DNA from: a virus
Direction: 5' to 3' (one strand)
DNA: 62,587 bases
Virus record (IMG/VR): IMGVR_UViG_3300025679_000008
Coordinates: 1 to 62,587 of that record
The notes under the pieces are model-generated. The model had not been told where the DNA came from. It made no database searches and was given only the letters and a program-made list of their open reading frames with translations. Position numbers and translations under genes: made by a program. Positions 23,656-32,345 of this stretch are shown here, one piece after another (positions within the stretch are counted from its first letter, which is position 1; each line of letters opens with the position of its first letter).

Positions 23656-24074
23656 ACGAGAAGGAATTTGAAGTCTCGACCGATGACGCGCTGCTCGACC
23701 TGGACTGGGTTGTGCCGACCATCAAGGCCTCCTACTTCGGGGGCTGGCGTAGCGAGGACCTCATCCGGAAGTCCATCAAGGGATCGCTCAACTTCGGACT
23801 CTACTGGCGGCCGGCGGACCAGCCGCGGGTGTGCCACCAGGTCGGCTTCGCTCGAGTCATTACCGATGCCTGCACGTTCAACTACGTGTGCGACGTGATC
23901 ATCGACCAGGACCGCCGGCGTGACGGCCTCGGGCAATTCCTCATGCGGCACATCATAGCTCATCCGGATCTCGCCAGCGGCGTCAGCGTGCTAGGTACCA
24001 GGGATGCGCACGGGTTCTATTCCAAGTTCGGGTACAACCGCGTCGAGATGATGAAGAGGATCCCGCCGAAATGA
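23652..24074 (+). CDS. GNAT family acetyltransferase (140 aa)
   Basis: The 140-residue protein has the GNAT core: CQVGFARVITDACTFNYVCDVIIDQDRRRDGLG, with the acetyl-CoA binding RRDGLGQFLM loop (R/Q-x-x-G-x-G/A type), and the C-terminal GTRDAHGFYSKFGYNRV strand-turn-strand of GNATs. The substrate cannot be read. Within a glycosyltransferase cassette it could acetylate an amino sugar, or be an independent anti-host enzyme. ATG overlaps the previous stop. Confidence 0.82.
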   Translation: MNEKEFEVSTDDALLDLDWVVPTIKASYFGGWRSEDLIRKSIKGSLNFGLYWRPADQPRVCHQVGFARVITDACTFNYVCDVIIDQDRRRDGLGQFLMRHIIAHPDLASGVSVLGTRDAHGFYSKFGYNRVEMMKRIPPK

Positions 24075-24526
24075 AAAATAAAAAAAAGCTGTTGAGGCGT
24101 GGGTATCATGCACTTGGTCAGGGTGCGTTAGGAGCCAAGCCGCTCCGCCGTGGGATCCAGGTAATCGACACGGCTACGATAAAAGCATTAGGCGCCGACA
24201 AGGGAGGTTCCGTTCGTAAGAACAAACCCGCCGTAAGGGTAAAGCTACCTGGCCCGTGGAACACCCGGAGCAAGACGTTTAATCGTACTTTCTCTTGGTT
24301 TAACGCAAAGCGCATTGAAGAGACTATAGAAGCTGAGCTTAGGGCTGCCCTTGACCTCACTCACGATGCAACCCCATTCGACATAATCGAGAAGGTGCTG
24401 GCGCTGCGTGGCTTTAGTGACGCTCAAAAATTCACGTTCTATACCCGCAAGATGATGCCCCATGAAATAAATAAATTTCTGGGTGCTCCCAAAGGTCCGT
24501 ACGCATCATTCAAGGTAGGCAAATGA
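24071..24526 (+). CDS. Hypothetical protein with atypical composition (151 aa)
   Basis: Start ATG overlaps the previous stop. The opening MKNKKKLLRRGYHALGQGA is lysine-rich. Codon use is less GC-rich than that of its neighbours (for example runs such as aaaaataaaaaaaagc and aataaataaatttct), which suggests later acquisition. The middle has an RVKLPGPWNTRSKTFNRTF stretch and helical segments; no catalytic motif is recognised. It is inserted between a GNAT protein and a methyltransferase-like protein. Confidence 0.65.
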   Translation: MKNKKKLLRRGYHALGQGALGAKPLRRGIQVIDTATIKALGADKGGSVRKNKPAVRVKLPGPWNTRSKTFNRTFSWFNAKRIEETIEAELRAALDLTHDATPFDIIEKVLALRGFSDAQKFTFYTRKMMPHEINKFLGAPKGPYASFKVGK

Positions 24527-25167
24527 CCCCGACGCCCTACTACCTGGACAGCCTCTACCGCTGCACCAAGGCGGACCTGGATGCCTATCGGCGGTGGACG
24601 GACTTCCTTCCGCGGCGCGCGGAAGGGGAGCCGTACCACTCGGGTCCTCATAGCCTGCAGCGGTTCCGCCTGGTCTGGGAGCTCGTGAGGCCCACGGCAG
24701 TCCTTGAGATCGGATTCAACCTTGGCCACTCGGCTGTTATGTGGCTCGAGCTGGGCGCGAAGCAGGTTGTGAGTATGCAGCCGTGGCCCAACAAGGGCAC
24801 TCTGGAAGCCAAGGCTGCGATAGAAGGTAGGTATGGGAATCGGCACCGACTACTCCAAGGGGATTCGGAATTGGCGGCCGAAGATTTAATGCTCCGGAAT
24901 TACATCGGGGGCGGATTCGATCTGATCTTCATCGACGGATCCCATGAGCGCGCCTGGGCGGAGCTCGATATCGCCCTGGGTAAGGAGCTCGAGGCCCCCT
25001 ACTTCCTCATGGATGACTACGACACCCACCACGGGCCCGGAGTCGTCGACGCGGTCCAGGCGGCCGGCCTGATTCCTCTGGCGATCTTCGGCACGATGGC
25101 CCTGTGCGCTCCTCCAACGCGCTACACCCAACGCGCCGATCCGCTCGGCACCAACTACTATGAGTGA
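24523..25167 (+). CDS. Class I SAM-dependent methyltransferase-like protein (214 aa)
   Basis: AVLEIGFNLGHSAVMWLE (about residues 60-77) is the glycine-rich SAM-binding motif I; FDLIFIDGSHERAWAELDIAL is typical of the O-methyltransferase or methyltransf_24 group, with FIDGSH (about 130). The product lacks a membrane anchor. Substrate is unknown; a sugar, small molecule or protein are possible. It overlaps the next methyltransferase by 8 bases, so both are probably produced together. Confidence 0.78.
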   Translation: MTPTPYYLDSLYRCTKADLDAYRRWTDFLPRRAEGEPYHSGPHSLQRFRLVWELVRPTAVLEIGFNLGHSAVMWLELGAKQVVSMQPWPNKGTLEAKAAIEGRYGNRHRLLQGDSELAAEDLMLRNYIGGGFDLIFIDGSHERAWAELDIALGKELEAPYFLMDDYDTHHGPGVVDAVQAAGLIPLAIFGTMALCAPPTRYTQRADPLGTNYYE

Positions 25168-25711
25168 ATCCGCGAAGTACCTCCACCTGACCCGGCCGTA
25201 TCTCCAGGGTAACGGCATCGACTGCGGCAGCGGCAGCTGGCCGGTGATCCCGTCCGCCATCCAGGTCGAGCTCCCGCGCGATCGCTTCAAGGCCTACACG
25301 AGCCGGGATCTCCCTGATCACGTCGAGTGGCCGGGCGACATCATGGATCTCCCGTTCAAGGACAACGTCCTGGATTACGTCTACAGCTCCCATCTCATCG
25401 AGGACTTCAGCCGAGAGCCGCTTCCGGACAGGCCGCACATGCCGACCTGGCCCAAGCTCTTCAAGGAATGGAAGAGGGTGCTGAAGCCCGATGGCTACAT
25501 GGTAATCATCGTTCCGGAAGTCGCCAGGTGGAAGCGCACGATCGAGCTCGGCCAGGCGCCCAACTGTGCGCACTGGGCCCCCGAGCCCAGCCTGGGCGAC
25601 TGCACGAGGATCGCCACCGAGGCCGGCTTCCTGGTCCTGTTTGAACGCTTGACTGATCTCGATCCGAGGGACTACTCGATCCTGATGGTCGCGATCAAAC
25701 CCAGGGAATAG
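25160..25711 (+). CDS. Class I SAM-dependent methyltransferase-like protein (183 aa)
   Basis: The pattern is that of short methyltransf_11-type enzymes: GNGIDCGSGSWPV (motif I), VEWPGDIMDLPFKDNVLDYVYSSHLIEDF (motif post-I to II), and LKPDGYMVIIVPEVARWK (motif after PDG). The motif I sequence (DCGSG) is close to the classical DxGxG. It has no obvious target domain. It may modify a carbohydrate or the product of the neighbouring genes. It ends 2 bases before the terminase start. Confidence 0.8.
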   Translation: MSESAKYLHLTRPYLQGNGIDCGSGSWPVIPSAIQVELPRDRFKAYTSRDLPDHVEWPGDIMDLPFKDNVLDYVYSSHLIEDFSREPLPDRPHMPTWPKLFKEWKRVLKPDGYMVIIVPEVARWKRTIELGQAPNCAHWAPEPSLGDCTRIATEAGFLVLFERLTDLDPRDYSILMVAIKPRE

Positions 25712-25712
25712 C

Positions 25713-27500
25713 TTGCCCGAGCTGACCGAAGCGCAGCTGCAGGATAAGAAGGACCAGCTCACCCAGGCTGCGATCACGAGCTATTACAAGGACCACGTCG
25801 GCGCCTGGTTTCAGCGCTACGGGGTACTGAAGAATCCCGAGGGTATCGTCACCAGGTACCCGAACCTAAAGCCCCGGGTAGTCCAGAAGCGGATGTTTGC
25901 CGAGGCCGAGAAATGCCTCCTCGCCGGCAAGCCCTGTATGATGATGGTCCTGAAGCCCCGTAAGGACGGCGCGTCTACCGGCGCCCAGGCGATCATCTAT
26001 CACTGGCTCCGGCGCTGGCACGGCCGCAACGCGGCGATCATGGGAGACATCATCGGAACGTCCGACACCGTCTTCGAGCTCTTCAGGCACTTTGCCCAGA
26101 ACGATACCTTCGACTGGAAGGACGCCTTCGGGGGCCTGAGCCTCGATAACGATCAGACGGATGATATCACCCTAGGCAACAAGTCGACCTACAAGAAGGT
26201 CACGGCCGGATCCAACAACGCCGGCCGCTCCGGCACGATCCAGGTGGCGAACCTAACGGAGGTCGCCTACTACCCCGACGCCGGCGAGCGGGATCCCGCG
26301 CTGGGCTTCCTGGGATCCTGGCATGCCGACGGCGCCTCGAGTCTCGGCATCATGGACTCCACGGCGAACGGGCCCTACGGGACGTTCTATGACTACTGGA
26401 TGGCCGACAACTCCTGGACGAAGATCTTCGTCGCCTGGTTCGAGGAGCCTGAGCACGCGATCGCTTTCGAGGACGAGGAGATGCGCCGGGAGTTCCAGCG
26501 CTCAATGGGACCCGAGGAGCTCGAGGAGCAGGCCAAGTACAACGTCACGCTCGAGCAGCTGCGCTGGCGCCGCAAGATGATCGCCGACAAGTGCGGGGGT
26601 GACGACGACAAGTTCCGCCAGGAGTACCCGTCCGACGCGATCGAGGCCTTCCTGCGCAAGAGTCGCACCAGGTTTAAGGCGGAGACCTTGGCGTCAATGG
26701 AGCGCGCGGCCGCGGCGCTGCCGCCCAAGATCGTCAACCTATCGAAGCAGGATGACGGCACCGTGTCCCCGTACCCGGATCCCCTGGGCAGCGTTCACAT
26801 CTGGGAGATGCCGAAGATCGGCTGCAAGTACATCATGGCCGTCGACTCATGCACCGGCCGGGACCAGCAGTCCCAGGCCCGCGGTCAAAAGCCGGACTGG
26901 CATTCGGTCGGAGTTTGGCGCGACGAGTACCTGGACCTGGCCAACCATCGGCACTATCCGCCGATGCTGGTCGCTCACCACTGGAGCCAGCTCGAGGTCG
27001 ACGTCATGGTCGAGATCGCGGCCGCCATGTCGATCTTCTACGGCCTGTGCATGGCCATCCCGGAGGTCAACGGGTGTGGCCTCTATCCGGTCAAGAAGCT
27101 CCAGGAGCTCGAGATCCCGGTGTGGGAGAGAAAGCGGGACAACGCCCAGACCAACACCGTCGACGTGAGCGGGGGATGGATGACGACTGAGGGGGTAAGG
27201 AAGACGATCATCGACAATCTCGCCGGCCTGATCGCCAGGTGGAAGGTCGAGGATCCCACGTTCGAGTGCTTCAGTATGCACATGATAAACCAGCTCAAGA
27301 AGTTCATCCTGGACAAGACCGGCCACGCGGCCGCCATGCCAGGAGAGAACGACGACGACGTCCTGCAGGGGGCGATCGGCCTCTACAACCTGGGATCCGC
27401 TACCGAGATGAAGGAGCACAAGCGCCCGCGGGTGAACGTCGTGGACATGCTCCGCAAGCAGCACTGGGCCCTTGGTAGCAGTGGCAGCCGGCGGAATTGA
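25713..27500 (+). CDS. terL: Terminase large subunit (595 aa)
   Basis: The 595-residue protein has a terminase ATPase: a variant Walker A at KPRKDGASTG (81-90), Walker B-like VANLTEVAYYP (about 177-187), and then a RNase H-type nuclease with D in AVDSCTG (about 377), E in IPEVNG (about 451) and D in DDDVLQGAIGLYN (about 548). Those three acids are the metal-binding set. The start is TTG 25713, one base after the upstream stop. No small subunit is adjacent. It packages the genome and cuts concatemers. Confidence 0.9.
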   Translation: MPELTEAQLQDKKDQLTQAAITSYYKDHVGAWFQRYGVLKNPEGIVTRYPNLKPRVVQKRMFAEAEKCLLAGKPCMMMVLKPRKDGASTGAQAIIYHWLRRWHGRNAAIMGDIIGTSDTVFELFRHFAQNDTFDWKDAFGGLSLDNDQTDDITLGNKSTYKKVTAGSNNAGRSGTIQVANLTEVAYYPDAGERDPALGFLGSWHADGASSLGIMDSTANGPYGTFYDYWMADNSWTKIFVAWFEEPEHAIAFEDEEMRREFQRSMGPEELEEQAKYNVTLEQLRWRRKMIADKCGGDDDKFRQEYPSDAIEAFLRKSRTRFKAETLASMERAAAALPPKIVNLSKQDDGTVSPYPDPLGSVHIWEMPKIGCKYIMAVDSCTGRDQQSQARGQKPDWHSVGVWRDEYLDLANHRHYPPMLVAHHWSQLEVDVMVEIAAAMSIFYGLCMAIPEVNGCGLYPVKKLQELEIPVWERKRDNAQTNTVDVSGGWMTTEGVRKTIIDNLAGLIARWKVEDPTFECFSMHMINQLKKFILDKTGHAAAMPGENDDDVLQGAIGLYNLGSATEMKEHKRPRVNVVDMLRKQHWALGSSGSRRN

Positions 27501-27536
27501 TTGACCGTCCAGGGGATTGGTGTTTAACCGGGGATC

Positions 27537-28268
27537 ATGCCGCCCGCCGCCCGGGACTATCTCGACCCCGACGTACCCGTGGGAATGCTGCGCCGGTCCG
27601 ACTCCGAGCTCAACAGCTCCTACGACATGGGGACCGATCCGTACACCGGCAAGATCATCAACAGCTCGATCGCCACCGGCCGCAGCAACGCTCGGATGAT
27701 GGAGGGTCTGATCCCCAGCTACGCGGTCGGAGGTTTCGGATCGGTAAGGCCCCAGGACCAGGGGCGCGCGGTCGCCCTCAGGAACGGATCCGGATCCCCC
27801 TACGATGATCCGATCGCCGGCGGGGCTCACTACCAGGTCCCGCGGTCACTGTCGGGCGACGTCTTCGGCGGCCGGATCTCGGCTCCGGACATGAAGAAGT
27901 TCCTTGCCCCGAAGCGCGAGGCTCACCGGGACGAGCTGCTCGGCGCCGCCCACGATGCGGAGATGTCCTCGAGGAAGCAGCTCGGCACCTACCAGAGCAT
28001 GAGCGAGCAGGCCGGCCCGGAGCTCACCCAGTTCTTCAATACCCTGCCGTCGAACCAGCAGGCGGATCTTCTAACGAAGCCTTCAGCCGACATCGTTGCG
28101 GCGCTGCGCAACCATCCTCTCAGGAAGAAGCCTGCGGCCCCGGCCGCGCCCGCGGCGCCGGCTCCGACCATGTTTCCCACGATCACGCCCCAAGGTACCG
28201 GCGGTGAGCGCCCGCAGGCGGATCTCGACACCAGCGACTACTTCGAGCTCGCTGGATCCGAATCATGA
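27537..28268 (+). CDS. Hypothetical virion-region protein (243 aa)
   Basis: The first half is Gly/Ser/Asn-rich (MLRRSDSELNSSYDMGTDPYTG) and the C-terminal 60 residues are Pro/Ala-rich. Central helices (EAHRDELLGAAHDAEMSSRKQLGTYQSMSEQ) suggest a coiled coil. It resembles low-complexity internal virion proteins of podoviruses and ends by an ATGA overlap with the next gene. Function unknown. Confidence 0.6.
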   Translation: MPPAARDYLDPDVPVGMLRRSDSELNSSYDMGTDPYTGKIINSSIATGRSNARMMEGLIPSYAVGGFGSVRPQDQGRAVALRNGSGSPYDDPIAGGAHYQVPRSLSGDVFGGRISAPDMKKFLAPKREAHRDELLGAAHDAEMSSRKQLGTYQSMSEQAGPELTQFFNTLPSNQQADLLTKPSADIVAALRNHPLRKKPAAPAAPAAPAPTMFPTITPQGTGGERPQADLDTSDYFELAGSES

Positions 28269-28651
28269 GACAGACCTACGACTACTTCCAGCAGGCCGGC
28301 ATGACCGGGGGAAGCGGCGCGCCCCAGAGTTCAAACGATTGGGCGAGCAGCTACCAGACCGGGCTGCAGGAGCTCGGCCGCCAGGAGAAGCTCGATGAGA
28401 CGGATATCAACAACCAGTTCCCCATCGGCGGCGTCGGTACGGACATCAACGATCTCAGCTCACAGATGAATCGCCGGCAGACGGCCCTCGTCTCACGCCA
28501 GGCCCGCCTCGCCAGGCAGACCTCGGACTTCAAGGACTCGATGGGGAAATCATTCGGCAGCTGGAGGAAGCCGGCCGATCCGTGGGCCGGAGCGTCGGCG
28601 GCATTCGTCGCGAACAACAAGGCGCCCGGCATCGCGGGCTACACGTTCTAG
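28265..28651 (+). CDS. Hypothetical protein (128 aa)
   Basis: Start overlaps the previous stop. A soluble, helical, Gln/Ser/Asp-rich protein with TDINNQFPIGGVGTDINDLSSQMNRRQTAL and RQARLARQTSDFKDSMGKSF. Low complexity and position suggest an internal virion or ejection protein. No enzyme motif is seen. Confidence 0.6.
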   Translation: MRQTYDYFQQAGMTGGSGAPQSSNDWASSYQTGLQELGRQEKLDETDINNQFPIGGVGTDINDLSSQMNRRQTALVSRQARLARQTSDFKDSMGKSFGSWRKPADPWAGASAAFVANNKAPGIAGYTF

Positions 28652-28664
28652 GGCCCCCAACCTT

Positions 28665-30557
28665 GTGGCCGACCCCGACTACTTCGGTGACACCTACTCG
28701 GATCCATCCCTGCGGCGCCGCGGGGGTGCTGCGGTCGATGACGTAGAGGAAGCGCGGCATATCGGCCGCTCGAGGGCGTACATAAGCCAAGGCTTCCTGC
28801 CTCCAGCTCGAGACAGCCTGGGCGCCGGCGCCGACTATTTCAACGCGCCGACTGCTCCCAGGACCCGGCGGCCCGCTCCTGCAGGGCCCCTGGATAATCC
28901 AGTCTACAAGGATCTCCACGCCAAGCGCGAGGTCCTCACGCAGACCGAGGCGCTGTACCACAAGCAGCTCGAGGACTTCGACAAGGGTGAGGGCGCTGTG
29001 CTCCGCCCCGAGAGGGATCCCGCTACCGGCCGAGAGCTACGCCAGGGCGCCGCCCAGGCTCATGTCCAGTCCCTTGTGGACAAGTCCCAGGGTGATGCGA
29101 CGACGGGCATGGTCCCCAAGGAGGTCCGTGACGCCGAGAAGAACCTGCGCCTCCTGCAGGAGAAACGTCAGCGCATAGCCGACGAAGCGTCTCGGGTGTC
29201 CCAGGCGCGCCAGTCCTTCGACCAGGACGTCTACATGCCGGCCCGCAGTGCCATGCTAGGAGGCGACGGATCCGCGGCGCCGGCGGCAGCTGCAGTTCCG
29301 ACGCCGGCCTCGCCCGTCCAGGACTTCATGCAGCGCGACGGCGGGCCCGCCATCCGGATCCCTCAGGGCAGCATCTATGATCCGGCCGCGCCGCCGGGCC
29401 CTAAGAGCGGCGCCGGTGAGCCGACACCGACGCCGGCGGCCCCGAAGGTTGAGGCAGCTCCGAAGGCCCCGGCGCCACAGGATTCAGGATCAGACAGCCT
29501 GGAGCGGATCAAACAGCGCCACGATGAGTACCAGGCCACGCTCGATGCCGGCGGCGACAATCTCCGCCAGGATGTGCGCGATCGCCTCAAGGCCCAGGTC
29601 TCGATCCTCAACTCCAAGTTCCAGCAGGGAACGATGGAGCAGGCTGATCAAATCAATAGCCTGTTCGCCGGTCACATAACTGGTAAGGGCGCGGTCGGAG
29701 CGCCGGTGGATCCCAAGGCAGCTCAGGCCTACTTCGACAAGTACGCGGCGCTGGGAGATATCTATGCCCGCCACCAGGGCGCGGTGATCGACGCAGCCAA
29801 CAAGCCGGCACTCCAGATCCCGCACCTGAAGGATAACGCTTCGGATTCGGAGCTCATGGCCGCCACGAAAGGCGCGGTCGACGGTCTGTCCGACGTCGCC
29901 AGCGGCCTAACCTCGCCGTCCAATGCGGTGCTGATCGGATCCCTGGGCGTGCTCGGACGGGCCGCGAAAATAGGCTACGCTCCGGCGCGCGCGATCCTGA
30001 TCGCCGCCCAGGCTGAGTTCACGAAACAGATGGCCGAAGGCACCTACGAGGGAGGCAAGCAGTTCATCCAGGATATCCACGATCCCAACGTCTCGCTGCG
30101 GAAGGCGGCTGGCGATGCCACGAAGACCATCGCCAGCGCGGTCTTCACGGCCGGAACGGCTCATGGGATGGTAGGCGAGATCCGGGGCCCTGCAGGAGAT
30201 CCCGCGGTTGGCGATCAGCCCTCACGCCCGGGCGGTGGTGCGAAGCCTCCGGGAGATATAGGCACACCAACGCCTCCGCCGGCGCCGCGGCCGCCTACGG
30301 ATACGTCCGTGCCTCTGGACGATGAGCTCGGCTCGAGGATCTCGGCCCTGCGCAAGAAGGCCACAGATGCCGAGGCTCCGCCTCCTCCAGAGCCTCCTGG
30401 GACCCTGGATCACCGCGCGGCCGGCTACGATACCCGCGAGTCCTTCGACCAGGACTACCACGCCAAAGGCCAGCACGACGTCTTCGAGACGGCCGACGAG
30501 TTCCTGCGCCGGGTCTACTGCTCCAAGCTCGGCCGCGGCAACTTCTCAATCGCATGA
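28665..30557 (+). CDS. Putative internal virion protein (630 aa)
   Basis: A 630-residue protein, GTG start at 28665. Helical coiled-coil regions occur at about 85-190 and 270-330; the linker segments are Pro/Ala-rich. The segment around 390-470 (VDGLSDVASGLTSPSNAVLIGSLGVLGRAA, PARAILIAAQAEF) is hydrophobic-alternating as in membrane-penetrating ejection proteins, with no strict transmembrane helix. The last 40 residues (DTRESFDQDYHAKGQHDVFETADEFLRR) look folded. I infer a component of the ejection machinery, partner of the giant protein downstream. Confidence 0.65.
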   Translation: MADPDYFGDTYSDPSLRRRGGAAVDDVEEARHIGRSRAYISQGFLPPARDSLGAGADYFNAPTAPRTRRPAPAGPLDNPVYKDLHAKREVLTQTEALYHKQLEDFDKGEGAVLRPERDPATGRELRQGAAQAHVQSLVDKSQGDATTGMVPKEVRDAEKNLRLLQEKRQRIADEASRVSQARQSFDQDVYMPARSAMLGGDGSAAPAAAAVPTPASPVQDFMQRDGGPAIRIPQGSIYDPAAPPGPKSGAGEPTPTPAAPKVEAAPKAPAPQDSGSDSLERIKQRHDEYQATLDAGGDNLRQDVRDRLKAQVSILNSKFQQGTMEQADQINSLFAGHITGKGAVGAPVDPKAAQAYFDKYAALGDIYARHQGAVIDAANKPALQIPHLKDNASDSELMAATKGAVDGLSDVASGLTSPSNAVLIGSLGVLGRAAKIGYAPARAILIAAQAEFTKQMAEGTYEGGKQFIQDIHDPNVSLRKAAGDATKTIASAVFTAGTAHGMVGEIRGPAGDPAVGDQPSRPGGGAKPPGDIGTPTPPPAPRPPTDTSVPLDDELGSRISALRKKATDAEAPPPPEPPGTLDHRAAGYDTRESFDQDYHAKGQHDVFETADEFLRRVYCSKLGRGNFSIA

Positions 30558-30955
30558 AAGACAAATACGGATCCGAACATATAGCCTTCGACTGGGGTGG
30601 TGTCCTAAGTGATCGCCCGCTCATGTGGTTCCTGGCGGACAACCTCAGCTTTTGCGGCATCAAGGTTTCCATCATTTCGTGGTGTGGTCCCAATGATGCC
30701 GTCCGTTCTCAGGAGGGAAAGGATCGCCTGGCGGAAAGCGGGATCCCCTGGTCTAACATCATCGGCTTCGATCAATACGGTAGTGAGGACGGCATCATCG
30801 TCCCCGCCGACGCTCCCCGCTTCGACTACATGGTCGGTATCGGCAAGGTCCGGAAGATGCGGGAGATCGGGGCGACGGCGATCTTCGACGACAACCCCTG
30901 GGTCGTTCGTGCCGTCCAGGACTCCGGCCTCCAGGCGCTACAGGTCATTCGATGA
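30554..30955 (+). CDS. HAD-like protein (133 aa)
   Basis: FDWGGVLSD at 12-20 resembles HAD motif I (DxDGTLxD), with the second acidic residue replaced by glycine, and FDDNPWVVRAV at 111-121 is HAD motif IV. S42 may serve as motif II and K98 or K101 as motif III. A proper HAD phosphatase needs D-x-D; loss of the second Asp suggests it is a phosphotransferase variant or a non-catalytic relative. The length is less than the usual HAD with a cap domain. It overlaps the ATP-grasp-like gene, so the two probably act in one pathway. Confidence 0.7.
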   Translation: MKDKYGSEHIAFDWGGVLSDRPLMWFLADNLSFCGIKVSIISWCGPNDAVRSQEGKDRLAESGIPWSNIIGFDQYGSEDGIIVPADAPRFDYMVGIGKVRKMREIGATAIFDDNPWVVRAVQDSGLQALQVIR

Positions 30956-32220
30956 AGGATGTCCAACAAGTCGTCTGCATGGTCATTGACGGGGGCCTGC
31001 ACCCCGACTTCGCCGTGCGCCTAGCGCGAGACTTTGCGAAGGTGTATTACTACACGCCTCCGAGCGGCGGCGCATTTCAGACGATAAACGCCGCCACGAT
31101 CGGAAAGGGGCTCGAGGGAATCGAAGTGGTGGACACGCCCTTCATCGAGGAGTTTAACCAGATCGACCTGTTCGTCGTCACTGACATTCACTTTGGGCCG
31201 CTTCAGGTCCATCTCGAGAGCCTGGGCAAGAAGGTCTGGGGGTCAAGGATGGGTGAGGAGCTCGAGCTCGAGCGTGCCGGCACGAAGAAGGCCATGCAGC
31301 GCGTGGGCCTTCCCGTGAACAAGTACAAGGTGGTGCGCGGCCTGGATGAGCTCCGGGCGTACCTGAAGGACAAGAAGGACGTCCACGTCAAGGTGAGCCG
31401 GTACCGCGGGACGTTCGAGTCCTTCATGGTTACCAACTTCAAGAACGTGGAGCCGCTCCTGGACAGCGTCGAGATGGACATCGGCCCCCTGAAGAACGAG
31501 ATCGACTTCATCGTCGAGGATGATCTCCCAGACCGGATCGAGATCGGCATCGACGCCTGGACGGTCGACGGCGCCTGGCCGGAGAAGGTGCTCCTGGGTA
31601 TCGAGGTCAAGGACGCCGGCTACGTCGGGGTGTTCAAGCCCTGGGCCGAGATCCCTGAGCCGGTCCGCCGGTGGAACGAAAAGATGAGTCCGATCCTGGC
31701 GAAGTACGGATACAAGGGATCCATCTCCACAGAGAACCGGATCGGGAAGGACCTGGTGCCGCACATGATCGACGCCACCTGCAGGTTGCCGTCTCCTCCC
31801 AGCGAGCTCTTCGCGGAGTTCTACCTCAACATGCCGGAGATCGTTTGGAAGGCGGCCAACGGGATCATGGTGCTGGCGCGGCCGGCGGCCAAGTTCGGCG
31901 TCGAGGCGATCATCAAGTCCAGCTGGGCTGTCGACAAAAACTGGCAGCCGATCGACTTCCCGTCCCAGCACCGCAAGCGGATCAAGCTGCACTGCGGGTG
32001 CAAGATCGACGGCCGCTACTACATCGTCCCCCAGACCTACCAGCTCGAGGAGATCGGCGCCGTCGTGGGCTGGGGTGACACGATCGAGGACGCGATCGCC
32101 GACGTGAAGAAGATCGCCGACACGATCGAGGGCTACGGCATCAAGGTTCGCACGGACGCCTTTGCCGACGCTCAAGGGGAGATGGACAAAACGAATGAGA
32201 TAGGGCTAAAGATTTTCTAA
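30952..32220 (+). CDS. ATP-grasp-like ligase (422 aa)
   Basis: The protein has the layout of PurD/carboxylate-amine ligases: an N-terminal nucleotide-binding region, then a GTKKAMQRVGLPVNKYKVV segment followed by DELRAYLKDKKDVHVKVSRYRGTFES, typical of the substrate-binding subdomain, and FIVEDDLPDRIEIGIDAWTVDG (residues about 180-205), as in the ATP-grasp core. Downstream come GSISTENRIGKDLVPHMIDATCRLPSPPSELFAE with conserved acidic residues and N at the metal-binding position. No recognised family member is identical. It would ligate a carboxylate to an amine using ATP. Partner HAD protein overlaps upstream. Confidence 0.7.
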   Translation: MKDVQQVVCMVIDGGLHPDFAVRLARDFAKVYYYTPPSGGAFQTINAATIGKGLEGIEVVDTPFIEEFNQIDLFVVTDIHFGPLQVHLESLGKKVWGSRMGEELELERAGTKKAMQRVGLPVNKYKVVRGLDELRAYLKDKKDVHVKVSRYRGTFESFMVTNFKNVEPLLDSVEMDIGPLKNEIDFIVEDDLPDRIEIGIDAWTVDGAWPEKVLLGIEVKDAGYVGVFKPWAEIPEPVRRWNEKMSPILAKYGYKGSISTENRIGKDLVPHMIDATCRLPSPPSELFAEFYLNMPEIVWKAANGIMVLARPAAKFGVEAIIKSSWAVDKNWQPIDFPSQHRKRIKLHCGCKIDGRYYIVPQTYQLEEIGAVVGWGDTIEDAIADVKKIADTIEGYGIKVRTDAFADAQGEMDKTNEIGLKIF

Positions 32221-32345
32221 TGCCCGAGCTTTTCCTACCTGAAGTAGAGGTATCCCTGGATCCCAGCGAGACAGGGCTGCACGGCTGCCTAGAGCCTTTG
32301 CTCGACGATCCACCTGAAGGAGAGGAAGACGATGGCGAAGATTGA
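32220..32345 (+). CDS. Small acidic protein (41 aa)
   Basis: The ATG (32220) overlaps the ATP-grasp gene stop as TAATG. The 41 residues are strongly acidic (EVEVSLDPSETG, DDPPEGEEDDGED) and end in frame with the start of the giant protein 13 bases into it. Whether it is translated is unproven; it may serve as a leader. The acidic composition is unlike the surrounding basic proteins. Confidence 0.45.
   Translation: MPELFLPEVEVSLDPSETGLHGCLEPLLDDPPEGEEDDGED

Noticed and set aside
26847-27830. Minus-strand frame across the terminase gene end
   Set aside because: It is an antisense shadow of the terminase and lacks recognisable motifs.
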